NCBI RefSeq assembly: GCF_002079305.1
Contig: NZ_CP015039.1
Span: forward strand, 3,705,501-3,769,500
Length of the DNA stretch: 64,000 nt
Direction of reading: 5' to 3'
Source: Rhodovulum sp. P5
GTDB taxonomy: Bacteria > Pseudomonadota > Alphaproteobacteria > Rhodobacterales > Rhodobacteraceae
Part shown: positions 16,831-24,965 of the stretch, piece after piece
Position numbering within the stretch: the stretch's first letter is position 1
Layout: every line of letters begins with the position of its first letter
Notes under the pieces: generated by a model
Told to the model about the DNA's origin: nothing
Seen by the model: the letters and a program-made list of their open reading frames with translations, nothing else
Databases searched by the model: none
Position numbers and translations under genes: made by a program

Positions 16831-17727
16831 TCAGTCGCCGGTATACATCGTCTGCAGCGCCGCATAGATCGAGGCGCGGGAGCGTTCCACGGTCTGCAGA
16901 TAGCCCTCATACCGGCGCGCCGTGAGTTCCGAGGACGGCGCCTGCGGTGGCGCGTCAGGACAGCGTTCCAGCCCGGTCCGGATATAGTCGAACAGCGCCG
17001 CGGTTTCCGACATCGGACCGATGCCCAACTCGCGTTGCAGCAGGGTGCAGAATTCCTTGTGCCGGGTGATGGCCGTGGCGCGGCGTCCGGTCAGGACAAG
17101 CAGCCACATCACCTCGCAATGGATGCCCTCGCGAAACGGATCGACGGCCAGAACACGCTGGCCGCACTCCAGCGCCTCCTCGAACCGCCGTTCGCGGCCG
17201 GCATGGCGCATCAGGGCGATCAGCGCCTGAATATAGGTGTTCAACAGACGCTCTCGCATCACCAGCGCCCAGTTCGACGACAGGCCATCGGCGAAGTCGC
17301 CGCGCCACAGCTCGACCGCCGCGCGAAGCGTTTCCAGTTCTGTCAGCGTCAGGTCTTCCGGGGCGCTCGACAGGGCGGCCTGCGCGTCAAGAACCTTGCG
17401 GATATCCAGCCGGGCCGGGGCCGCGACATCCAGCATCAGCGTGTCGTTCCCGCACTCCATCGTGATTCCGGGCAGCCCGGTCAGGCACTTCTTCAGCCGC
17501 CAAAGCGTCGTGTTGAAGGCCGAGCGCGAGGGCGCACCGTCGGGCCAGACGGCCTCGGCAATGATTTCGCGCCGGATGCGCGTCCCGGATCGGGTCAGGA
17601 GATAAAAGAAAAGCCGCCGCGCCGGACCTTTCAAACGGTGGTCCATCGGCGTGCCGCGATGCAGCAGGGTAAATGGGCCAAGTAAGCGAATTTCGGTTTC
17701 TATGCCATTTTCAGCACTGCAAGCCAT
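16831..17727 (-). CDS. SARP-like transcriptional activator (OmpR-type wHTH + BTAD domain)
   Basis: About 298 residues from MACSAENGIETEIRLLGPF. Residues about 12-100 form a winged-helix DNA-binding domain (RLFFYLLTRSGTRIRREIIA, EAVWPDG, NTTLWRLKKCL). About 110-250 is an all-helical bacterial transcriptional activation domain with VLDAQAAL, WRGDFADGLSSNWALVMRE and ALECGQRVLAVDPFREGIHC. There is no NB-ARC/AAA domain, so it is a short SARP-type regulator. It lies directly upstream of the eCIS operon and in the same direction, making it the likely pathway activator. An alternative GTG start at 17787 would add 20 residues; the ATG with GGGACGGA upstream is preferred. Confidence 0.85.
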   Translation of the reverse strand: MACSAENGIETEIRLLGPFTLLHRGTPMDHRLKGPARRLFFYLLTRSGTRIRREIIAEAVWPDGAPSRSAFNTTLWRLKKCLTGLPGITMECGNDTLMLDVAAPARLDIRKVLDAQAALSSAPEDLTLTELETLRAAVELWRGDFADGLSSNWALVMRERLLNTYIQALIALMRHAGRERRFEEALECGQRVLAVDPFREGIHCEVMWLLVLTGRRATAITRHKEFCTLLQRELGIGPMSETAALFDYIRTGLERCPDAPPQAPSSELTARRYEGYLQTVERSRASIYAALQTMYTGD

Positions 17728-17856
17728 GATTGTCCGTCCCAGTCTGACTGCCGGAAAAAAAGACCGAGCCAAAGGCGATGGAGGCACCCTTCAAGGCCCA
17801 AGGCCGGGATCGTGCGTCGAAAAAGGTGACGCCGGTCGAACAACGCAAAACACTCA

Positions 17857-17872
17857 GTTAATAGCAATTAAC
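17857..17872. promoter_or_regulatory. Perfect palindrome upstream of eCIS regulator
   Basis: GTTAAT-AGCA-ATTAAC, a 6-bp inverted repeat with a 4-nt spacer, in the only clearly AT-rich stretch of the 410-bp gene-free region 17728-18137. It lies 130 bp upstream of the regulator start and suggests an operator for a dimeric repressor or activator. Function is inferred from symmetry and position only. Confidence 0.4.
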
Positions 17873-17899
17873 GTAACATTCATGCGCGAGGCTGTCCAA

Positions 17900-17928
17900 T
17901 TCTCACCGGTTTGTAACTGGCTTGTTAC
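17900..17928. promoter_or_regulatory. Three direct heptamer repeats at 11-bp period (candidate SARP binding site)
   Basis: Heptamers TTCTCAC (17900), TTGTAAC (17911) and TTGTTAC (17922) recur every 11 bp with 4-bp spacers. SARP-family wHTH regulators are known to bind heptameric direct repeats with 11-bp periodicity. A SARP-like gene begins 172 bp away, so autoregulation or control of the divergent gene is plausible. The rest of 17728-18137 shows no coding potential and no other clear structure. Confidence 0.45.
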
Positions 17929-18137
17929 CGGAACTCGGCCGAGACGCACCGATATTGAAAGGATTTCCCGGCCGCGGATCCGGGATCGCAATTTCTTCCC
18001 GTGAATGCGGTTTCCGGTTTTGCGGCGGACAGGGCATCGGTCGGGTCCGCTCCTGTTTGGAAATATGCACGCTTGCCGTAGGTCGGCGCCCGGGCGGTTG
18101 CGCTTGACCCCGCAGACCGGTCGGCTAGCCTTCGGCC

Positions 18138-18878
18138 ATGTTTCCCTTGCGCGACCACAATCCATCCCGGCGGACGCCGTATGTCACTTTGGCCCTGATC
18201 GCTGCAAATGTGGTGGTCTTCGTGTCCTACTTTCACCTGTTCGCCGATCCCCGGGCCGTGCAGGGCTTTTTCATTGAATGGGCGCTTGTCCCTGCCGCGG
18301 TGACAGAGGGCCATCACCTGACCGGGTTCCTGACCTCGATGTTCCTGCATGGCGGTCTGATGCATCTTGCGGGCAACATGCTGTTTCTGTGGATCTTCGG
18401 CGACAACATGGAAGACGAGTTCGGTCCTCTGGGTTTTTTGCTGTTCTATCTGGCCTGTGGGCTATTGGCGGCGGGCGGGCAGTATCTGGCCGCGCCGCAG
18501 TCGATGGTGCCGATGGTCGGGGCGTCGGGCGCGATTGCGGGCGTCATGGGGGGCTATCTGCTGCTGTTCCCGAAGGCGCGCGTCGATATCCTCGTGATCC
18601 TCGTCTTCATCTTCCGGGTGATCCCGATTCCCGCATGGCTGATGCTGGGCGTCTGGTTCGCGCTGCAACTTTTCGCCGGTGTCTCGGCCCCGCAGGATGG
18701 GGGCGGGGTGGCCTATTGGGCCCATGCGGGCGGGTTTGCGGCCGGTCTGGCCCTGACCCTGCCGCTGTGGTTGCGTCTTGGCGGGCCCGCCTACTGGGCC
18801 CGGACCCACGGTCATCCGCCGCATCCCGAGGGTCTTTATCGCCGAAGCCCGATTCCGAAGGTCAAACGCCGCCGCTAG
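18138..18878 (+). CDS. Rhomboid-family intramembrane serine protease
   Basis: A 246-residue polytopic membrane protein. HGGLMHLAGNMLFLWIFGDN carries the conserved HxxxN of rhomboids, GASGAIAGVMGGY has the catalytic serine motif GxSG, and WAHAGGFAAG has the catalytic histidine. About six or seven hydrophobic segments are visible, so the fold is complete. The C-terminus is a basic cytoplasmic tail. This is a stand-alone gene convergent with the small Flp-like gene; substrates cannot be inferred. Confidence 0.93.
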   Translation: MFPLRDHNPSRRTPYVTLALIAANVVVFVSYFHLFADPRAVQGFFIEWALVPAAVTEGHHLTGFLTSMFLHGGLMHLAGNMLFLWIFGDNMEDEFGPLGFLLFYLACGLLAAGGQYLAAPQSMVPMVGASGAIAGVMGGYLLLFPKARVDILVILVFIFRVIPIPAWLMLGVWFALQLFAGVSAPQDGGGVAYWAHAGGFAAGLALTLPLWLRLGGPAYWARTHGHPPHPEGLYRRSPIPKVKRRR

Positions 18879-18890
18879 GGGGCGGGTTCG

Positions 18891-19124
18891 TCACTCGCCC
18901 AGCACGCCAAGCTGCACGATCTCGGCCCCGGCCAGGCCGTCGTCTATGACCTCCCCAAGGCCGAGGACGCCCTTGTCGACCGTGAAAAGAACGGATGTGG
19001 ACAGCCCGACAAGGGCCGCGGTCAAGACCACCCAGTCCACCGTCACGGTGCCGTCTTCAACCCGCGCGAACCGCGCAAGGGTTCTGCCGCTTCCGATCTT
19101 CGTGTCACGCATAGGCCAGCGCAT
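18891..19124 (-). CDS. Small Flp-pilin-like membrane protein
   Basis: A 77-residue protein with one hydrophobic segment, preceded by an acidic-Val motif: EDGTVTVDWVVLTAALVGLS. The E-x(1-3)-V-x-V-D/E-W/Y-x(4)-A pattern resembles the conserved N-terminal helix of Flp/TadE pseudopilins, here without the upstream Gly cleavage site being obvious. Such single genes are common in Rhodobacterales and usually annotated hypothetical. The start ATG has GGGGAGG 8 bp upstream. No tad/pilus genes are near. Confidence 0.6.
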   Translation of the reverse strand: MRWPMRDTKIGSGRTLARFARVEDGTVTVDWVVLTAALVGLSTSVLFTVDKGVLGLGEVIDDGLAGAEIVQLGVLGE

Positions 19125-19207
19125 CCCGTCGCCTCCCCTTACTGATCAAATGACTGGGCAGGAGGATGCCGCACGAACGGGGCACAACAATGACCGGTTG
19201 GCGGTGG

Positions 19208-19996
19208 TCAGGTGTTCCGGATGATGCCGGCAAAGCTGTTATAGATCGCCTCGTTCGCGACAAGCACATCGCCGTGGACAAGGGGGTCGTGCCCTTCGCG
19301 GAGCGGCCCGACAAGGCCCCCGGCCTCGCGCACGATCACAAGGCCCGCGGCCATGTCCCAGGCGTTGATCTCACGCTCCCAATAGCCGTCATAGCGCCCC
19401 GCGGCCACATAGGCGAGGTCGAGCGCCGCCGACCCCCAGCGCCGCACGCCTGCGCAATGCGGCATCAGCCGGGCAAGGTCCTGAAGCGTGGCGGGCAGGG
19501 TCTTCTTGGCCGCGAAGGGGACGCCGGTTGCGAAGATGCACTCCACCATGCGGGACCGGCCAGAGACGCGAAGCCGCCGGTCGTTCATCCATGCGCCCGC
19601 GCCCTTTTCGGCAAAGAACATCTCGTCCTTGGCGGCGTCGAACACCACGCCGGCCACGATCTCGCCCTTGTGCTCCAGCGCGATGGAGACGGCCCAATGC
19701 GGCAGGCCGTGAAGGAAATTCGTCGTGCCGTCCAGCGGATCGACGATCCAGCGCCGCGTGGGGTCTTCGCCGGCCTCTTCGCCGGTTTCCTCGCCCAGCC
19801 AGCCGTAATTCGGGCGGGCCTCGCGCAGCTCGGTGCGGATGATGTCCTCGGCCGCGGTGTCGGCCCGGGACACGAAATCGCCGGCGCCCTTCATCGAGAC
19901 CTGAAGGTTTTCGACCTCGCGGAAGTCCTTGACGAGGCTCCGGCCGGCCTTGCGGGCGGCCTTGATCATGATGTTGAGATTGGCGCTGCCTTGCAT
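19208..19996 (-). CDS. suhB: Inositol-1-monophosphatase family protein
   Basis: A 262-residue Mg-dependent phosphatase. All metal-site motifs are present: GEETGEE (motif 1 glutamate), WIVDPLDGTTNFLHGLP (motif A) and AWDMAAGLVIVREAGG (motif B). It hydrolyses inositol monophosphates and related sugar phosphates. The E. coli homologue SuhB also acts in rRNA antitermination, which cannot be assumed here. The start was set at MQGSANLNIM because GAGGAGG precedes it. Upstream in the same direction is the moeA locus, 129 bp away. Confidence 0.93.
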   Translation of the reverse strand: MQGSANLNIMIKAARKAGRSLVKDFREVENLQVSMKGAGDFVSRADTAAEDIIRTELREARPNYGWLGEETGEEAGEDPTRRWIVDPLDGTTNFLHGLPHWAVSIALEHKGEIVAGVVFDAAKDEMFFAEKGAGAWMNDRRLRVSGRSRMVECIFATGVPFAAKKTLPATLQDLARLMPHCAGVRRWGSAALDLAYVAAGRYDGYWEREINAWDMAAGLVIVREAGGLVGPLREGHDPLVHGDVLVANEAIYNSFAGIIRNT

Positions 19997-20125
19997 CCTT
20001 GCCTCCTCGTGGCTTGGGGGCGGCTTACACGCGGGGCGCCCCGGTGCCAAGGGGCTTGCGGCAGTCTGGAGCGGGACGGTCCATGGACGGGAGCCGTCGG
20101 TAGCTGAGAACAAGGGCTGCGGCGG

Positions 20126-22257
20126 TCAGATCCCGAAGCTGGAATAGGGCAGGAACCGGACCGGGGTGCCGGGGGCGATCTCGGCCGCGTCGTCGGGCAG
20201 TTCCACCAGCCCGGTCGCCCAGGACAGCCCGCTGATCCGCCCCGAGCCTTCGGAGCGGAAGACCTCTGCCCGGCCGGCCCCGTCCAGCCGCGCGCGCAGA
20301 TATTCCCGGCGTCCCGGCTTCTTGGCTTTCGTGAAGGCCGCCGGAACGGTAAAACCCTGCACCTCGGCCCAGCCGCTGCCCGCCATCAAGGATAGCGCCG
20401 GGCGGCCGAACACCAACGCGCAGACGAAGGCCGCAACCGGGTTGCCCGGCAGGCCGAAGACGGGCGTGCCCTGCCATAGCGCCAGCGCCAGGGGACGCCC
20501 CGGTTTCAGTGCGATCCGCCAGCTTGAGAGCGTCCCCCGGTCGCGTAGCAGGCGCGCGACGTGATCCTCATCCCCGGCCGAGGCCCCCCCCGAGGTCAGG
20601 ATCACATCGGCGGTCTGCGCGCCCTTGTCGAAGCGCGCCGCGATCTCGGTCGGGTCATCGGGTGCATGGCCCAGATCGATGGGGTCGTATCCCCAGCGTT
20701 CTGCCAGCGACAGCAGCATCGGGCGGTTTGCGTCGAAGATGTGGTGGGGGCCGTCCGGCATCGTGCCGCCCGTGACCAGTTCGTCCCCGGTGGACAGGAC
20801 GCCGACGCGCAGGCGGCGGTGCACCTGAACCTCTGCCACACCAAGGGCCGTCAGCAGGGCGATGTCGGGCGGGCGCAGCAGGTGACCGGCGGGCAGGGCG
20901 GGGGCGCCGGCCGCGACGTCCTCGCCAGCCTTGCGGGTGTTGGCCCCGGCGCGAATGGGGCCGTCGAATGCAACCGACAGGCCATCGGTGGCGGTGTCCT
21001 CTTCCAACACGACCGTATCCACGCCCGCGGGCAGGATCGCGCCGGTCAGGATGCGCACCGCGGCCCCGCCGGGACCACACCGTCGAAGGGCTGGCCCGCC
21101 GCCGCGCGGCCCGGCACAAGCGGCAGGCTTTGCGGGCCTGCCCCCGTCGCGGCATGGGCAAAGCCGTAGCCATCGACGGCGGAATTCGCTGCGGGCGGGT
21201 TGGAGCGTTGCGCGGTGGCCGCCTGTGCCAGCACCCGGCCCGCGGCGGCGGCGGTGTCGATCCGCTCCGTCCCGGTGATTGGATGCAAGGCCGCGCACAG
21301 CCGCGCCAGCGCGGTGTCGACCGGCACCCAGTCCACCCCTTGCGGCATGGCGAAACAGTCGTTCTTCAGACGCGGCGGGGTGAGCGTTTCGATTGAAGCG
21401 AGTTCCGTCAGCAGTTCCTTGTGACATGCGCCGATGATCCAGGCCTCTTCGGCAGCTTCGCGTGGCAGTCCGTCCATCATCTGCGAGAGCTTTTCGCTGG
21501 GTAGCCGAGCCAGAGCGAGGGACAGCAATCGCACCTGCTCTCGGTCGCGGATCGCGCAGTCGCCCAGTTCGGAGAGCCGTGTACTGACAGCCGGCTCGAT
21601 GAGGCCCGGCCAGATCTCGGCCAGCACGATGGGCGCGTCCTGCACAGGCTCGAACGGCCAGACCGACACGCCGGGGCGGCGACGCAGACGCGCCAGCATC
21701 GGTAACCCCATCAGGATCTGACCGCCCACCGTTGGCGGAAAGAAGAGTTGAAAGCAACTTGAGGATGCCTGAGCAGCCATGTCGCAGGCACGACGTTCCG
21801 GGATGGCGTCATAGGCGATACCCTTTTTGCGATAGGGAATACCGGGCCAATCCTGTTCGTTCGGTTTGCCCCAGAACGGACCAAGGCCATCGAACGTCGC
21901 GTTGATCTCCTCTGCGACTTCAAAGCGGTTGTTCTTGCCGTCCGGCGCGTCCTCGATGCGGGTGGCGATCCAGTCCCAGAGTGCGAACGGATCGCTCTTG
22001 CCCGTCACGTGGCGGGCGAAGCCGCGGGGATAGCCGAACGGGAAGTCGAAGGTCAGGAGCATCCGCCGCCCGGCATCGCGTTCGGAGTCGATCAGGCCCT
22101 CCAGATGCACCTCGGCTGTCTGGCGGGTTCGGCAGTAGACAGGTTCCTGCGCGACACCTGCCCGCGCCACGCCCAGCCAAATCGCATCTTTCGATGGGTT
22201 CCTCGGACCGCGCTGCCCGGCCGACCAGTCCACAACCACGATGGTGTCGAACGTCAC
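20126..22257 (-). pseudogene. moeA: Molybdopterin molybdenumtransferase MoeA fused to N-terminal Rossmann-like domain, frameshifted
   Basis: The reading begins at GTG 22257 (overlapping mobB by GTGA) with a domain of about 300 residues: TIVVVDWSAGQRGPRN, LTFDFPFGYPRGFARHV, RFEVAEEINATFDGLGPFWG. I know this only as a conserved N-terminal extension of some Rhodobacterales MoeA-like proteins. MoeA proper starts near DCFAMPQGVDWVPVDTALAR and has ANSAVDGYGFA. The frame then ends early at 21046. The remaining MoeA core (AAVRILTGAILPAGVDTVV, VLSTGDELV, TSGGASAGDEDH, GLPGNPVAAFV) is in the neighbouring frame to 20126. Adding one C to the C4 run at 21064-21067 restores PAGAAVRILTG and one continuous protein of about 710 aa. 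This is either a real frameshift or a homopolymer sequencing error. Confidence 0.85.
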
Positions 22258-22745
22258 AGCCCCACCTCTGCCAGAATGAATTCGGCAATCGCCCCGGTGT
22301 CGTCCAGCGGCAGGACGGGGACCGGGGTATCGGGCGCGGCGTTCGAGGCCACGGCGCGGATTGTCGGGTTGTCATTCGCCAGCAGGGGCTGGCCGGTTGC
22401 GGCCCGGTGCGCCTCGACCTTTGGGTGCGGCGCGGTCTTGTAGCCTTCGATCAGCACCAGATCGACGGGGGAGAGGTGCGCCAGAAGGTCGGCCAAGGGC
22501 GGTTCCTCCGCCCCGCGCAATTCGTGCATCAGCGCCCAGCGCAGGGGGGAGGCCACCAGAACCTCCACCGCGCCCGCCTGACGGTGGCGATAGCTGTCGC
22601 GCCCGGGATGGTCGATCTCGGTCGCGTGGTGGGCGTGCTTGACGGTCGAGACGGTCAGGCCCCGGCCCGTGATCTCGGTCACCAGCCGTTCCATGAGGCC
22701 GGTCTTGCCGGAGTTCTTCCAGCCGGTGATACCGTAGAGCTTCAC
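22254..22745 (-). CDS. mobB: Molybdopterin-guanine dinucleotide biosynthesis protein B
   Basis: A 163-residue P-loop protein. The Walker A motif GWKNSGKTGLMERL is at the N-terminus, followed by the MobB hallmark TVKHAHHATEIDHPGRDSYR, and VDLVLIEGYK is the Walker B region. MobB binds GTP and assists MobA in forming the guanine dinucleotide form of molybdenum cofactor used by formate dehydrogenases. The GTG start at 22745 overlaps the mobA stop (GTGA), and its own stop overlaps the moeA start. It is therefore the third gene of a coupled fdhD-mobA-mobB-moeA operon. Confidence 0.94.
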   Translation of the reverse strand: MKLYGITGWKNSGKTGLMERLVTEITGRGLTVSTVKHAHHATEIDHPGRDSYRHRQAGAVEVLVASPLRWALMHELRGAEEPPLADLLAHLSPVDLVLIEGYKTAPHPKVEAHRAATGQPLLANDNPTIRAVASNAAPDTPVPVLPLDDTGAIAEFILAEVGL

Positions 22746-23359
22746 GCCGTCAGCCCCAGCAGACGCTCGGCCTCGTCGATATCCTCGGGCCGGTTGATAT
22801 TGAAGAACGGATCGATTGGGGTCGTCGCGAATTCGGCCTCGCCCGCGCCGTGGGCGTCGGTCCATAGCACGACCTTGCGCAGGCCGCCCTCCAGCGCCGC
22901 GCGCAAATCCTCCCGCAGGGCGACGGGCCAGAGACCGAAGGTCGGTTGGCGCCATGTCTTGCCGGTTTCGTCCCGCGTCGCGGCCAATGCCAGACCGGCG
23001 GGGCTGCGGGCCGCCCAAAGCCGGTCTGCCAGATCGACCGGAAAGAACGGTGTATCGCCCGCGGCCGAGATCACATGGCTGGCCCCCAGCCCGGCGGCCC
23101 AGTCGAGTCCCGCCAGAACGCCCGCTAGCGGGCCGGGATGGTCGGGGATGCTGTCGGACAGGACCGGCAGCCCGTACCCTGCCAGCCGCGCCGGGTTGCC
23201 ATTGGCGTTCAGCGCCAGCGGCGCGCATTGCGGTTTCATCCGCGCAATCACGTGGTCGAGGATGGCGCGGCCGCCAAGGGGGCGCAACGGCTTGTCCCCG
23301 CCGCCCATCCGGGTCGCGCGGCCGCCTGCAAGGATGACCGCCGGCAACCGCTCAGTCAC
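22742..23359 (-). CDS. mobA: Molybdenum cofactor guanylyltransferase
   Basis: A 205-residue nucleotidyltransferase. The signature LAGGRATRMGGGDKPLRPLG is the GTP-binding loop with the conserved lysine, and AAGDTPFFPVDLADRL holds the metal-binding aspartate region. The C-terminal FFNINRPEDIDEAE is typical of MobA. It attaches GMP to molybdopterin to form MGD. The GTG start at 23359 overlaps the last 8 bp of fdhD, and its stop overlaps mobB. Length is normal. Confidence 0.95.
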   Translation of the reverse strand: MTERLPAVILAGGRATRMGGGDKPLRPLGGRAILDHVIARMKPQCAPLALNANGNPARLAGYGLPVLSDSIPDHPGPLAGVLAGLDWAAGLGASHVISAAGDTPFFPVDLADRLWAARSPAGLALAATRDETGKTWRQPTFGLWPVALREDLRAALEGGLRKVVLWTDAHGAGEAEFATTPIDPFFNINRPEDIDEAERLLGLTA

Positions 23360-24251
23360 GGTTCGCCGCCTTGCGCCGGTGGGCAGGGTCCTCGGTGGGC
23401 ATTGCCGTTGGATCGGCGTCGAAGATCACCCGCTCGGCCCCCGACAGGCAGACGAAGCGCTGCCCCCGCAGCCGCCCGATCAGGGTCAGCCCGACCTGTT
23501 GCGCGATCTCCACCCCCCAGGCGGTAAAGCCGGAGCGGGAGGCGAGGACCGGGATGCCCATAAGCGCCGTCTTGATCACCATTTCCGAGGTCAGCCGACC
23601 CGTGGTGTAGAGGATCTTGTCGTCCGTCCGCGCGCTGCGGGTGAACATCCAACCCGCGATCTTGTCCACCGCATTGTGCCGCCCGACATCCTCCATGTAG
23701 ATCAGCGGCCGGTCCCGCTCGCACAGCACCGTGCCGTGGATCGCGCCCGCGGTCAGGTAGAGCGAGGGCATGGTGTTGATCTGCCGGGCAAGGGCGTAAA
23801 GCCAGCTTGTACGCAATTCGGCGGGCGGCAGGCGCAGGCCCTCCAGCCCCTCCATCATGTCGCCAAAGACGGTGCCCACCGCGCAGCCGGAGGTGCGGGT
23901 TTTCTTCTTCACCTTCTCCTCATACCCGGTCTGGCGGGCGGTGCGGACGACGACGGTGTCTATGTCTTCGTCGTAGTCGACGCCTGTCACCTCGTCATCG
24001 TCGCGCAGCATGCCCTGATTGCGCAGGAATCCCAGTGCGAGATATTCGGGGTAATCGCCGATCGTCATGGCGGTGACGATTTCCTGGCCGTTGAGGAAGA
24101 TGGTCAGCGGCCGTTCCTCGATCACCGGCAAGACCGTTGGTGCGCCGGTCTGGTCGATGCCGGTCACCGTTCGCGTCAGGCGCGCGTCCTGCGGCGTCGG
24201 GAAGATCGTCTCAGGCTGCGATGTCGGCATGGTTCCCATCCTGTCGGTCAT
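23352..24251 (-). CDS. fdhD: Formate dehydrogenase sulfurtransferase FdhD
   Basis: A 299-residue protein. FdhD transfers sulfur from a cysteine desulfurase to the Mo cofactor and is essential for formate dehydrogenase activity. Diagnostic stretches are EERPLTIFLNGQEI, MTIGDYPEYLALGFLRNQG, YMEDVGRHNAVDKIAGWM, LYTTGRLTSEMVIKTALMGI and LASRSGFTAWGVEIA. The active loop TSGCAVGTVFGDM has one cysteine where the E. coli enzyme has a C-x-x-C pair. The start MTDRMGTMP is preceded by AGGGA. First gene of the fdhD-mobAB-moeA operon, divergent from the DUF2478 gene (56-bp gap). Confidence 0.95.
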   Translation of the reverse strand: MTDRMGTMPTSQPETIFPTPQDARLTRTVTGIDQTGAPTVLPVIEERPLTIFLNGQEIVTAMTIGDYPEYLALGFLRNQGMLRDDDEVTGVDYDEDIDTVVVRTARQTGYEEKVKKKTRTSGCAVGTVFGDMMEGLEGLRLPPAELRTSWLYALARQINTMPSLYLTAGAIHGTVLCERDRPLIYMEDVGRHNAVDKIAGWMFTRSARTDDKILYTTGRLTSEMVIKTALMGIPVLASRSGFTAWGVEIAQQVGLTLIGRLRGQRFVCLSGAERVIFDADPTAMPTEDPAHRRKAANRD

Positions 24252-24307
24252 ATTGTATCCCTGAGACGTTCCGCGCAAGGGAGGCTGCGCCGGGGCAGGG
24301 GAGGACC

Positions 24308-24823
24308 ATGCTGGCATTCTTTTCGACCGAGGGGCGCGGCGCGGCCGATGCGCTGATCGCCGGGGTGGCCGAACGGCTCCGGGCGGAGGGTGTGCGGCTG
24401 GCCGGGGCGGTGCAACGGAATATCGACCGGCCGGACAGGGCGCGGTGCGACATGGTCCTTGAGGTGCTGGACGGCACCGGCACGATCCCGATCAGCCAGA
24501 ACCTGGGGGCGATGGCCACGGCCTGCCGTCTGGATCCCCGCGGTCTGGAACGGGCGGTCGGGCTGGCCGCTGCGGCGGTTGCGCGCGCGGATGTCGATCT
24601 GCTCATCGTGAACAAGTTCGGCAAGCAGGAGGCCGAGGGGCGCGGGTTTCGCCCCGTGATCGGCGAGGCGATGGCCGCGGGCCTGCCGGTGCTGACGACG
24701 GTGAACACCGAAAACCGGGCGGCCTTTCTGGCCTTCAGCGAGGGTATTGCCGAGGAACTGCCGCCCGATCCCGACCGGATCCTGGCGTGGTGTCGGGCTG
24801 CGGTGGGGCGCGCGACCGGGTGA
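24308..24823 (+). CDS. DUF2478 NTPase-like protein
   Basis: A 171-residue protein starting MLAFFSTEGRGAADALIAGV. The pattern RAEGVRLAGAVQRNIDRPD, then CDMVLEVLDGTG, LEAVGLA-like helix (LERAVGLAAAAVARADVDLL) and LLIVNKFGKQEAEGRGFRPV, fits DUF2478. These proteins are small P-loop-like and often adjacent to molybdate or Mo-cofactor genes. It is divergent from fdhD. The N-terminal STEGRGAADAL is in the place of a P-loop but lacks a clear GxxxxGKS, so nucleotide binding is uncertain. Confidence 0.75.
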   Translation: MLAFFSTEGRGAADALIAGVAERLRAEGVRLAGAVQRNIDRPDRARCDMVLEVLDGTGTIPISQNLGAMATACRLDPRGLERAVGLAAAAVARADVDLLIVNKFGKQEAEGRGFRPVIGEAMAAGLPVLTTVNTENRAAFLAFSEGIAEELPPDPDRILAWCRAAVGRATG

Positions 24824-24827
24824 TCGG

Positions 24828-24953
24828 TCAGTCAAGCCGCACGCTGTCGCTGGTGTAACGTTCCTGCGTGGAATAGCCGTTCTGCTCCAGCACGTAATGC
24901 GCGCCGATGGCGATGGCGATGGTGGCGGCGAAGGCCAGAAACATGGCGCGCAT
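24828..24953 (-). CDS. Tiny single-pass membrane protein at the end of the formate dehydrogenase operon
   Basis: A 41-residue protein, MRAMFLAFAATIAIAIGAHY followed by VLEQNGYSTQERYTSDSVRLD. It has one hydrophobic N-terminal helix and a polar tail. GGAGGA precedes the ATG at the right distance, and it lies 12 bp downstream of the WD40/cytochrome c gene. I recall similar tiny proteins at this position in other Rhodobacterales. It is likely a small subunit or anchor; function unknown. Confidence 0.65.
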   Translation of the reverse strand: MRAMFLAFAATIAIAIGAHYVLEQNGYSTQERYTSDSVRLD

Positions 24954-24965
24954 GGGGTCCTCCGG

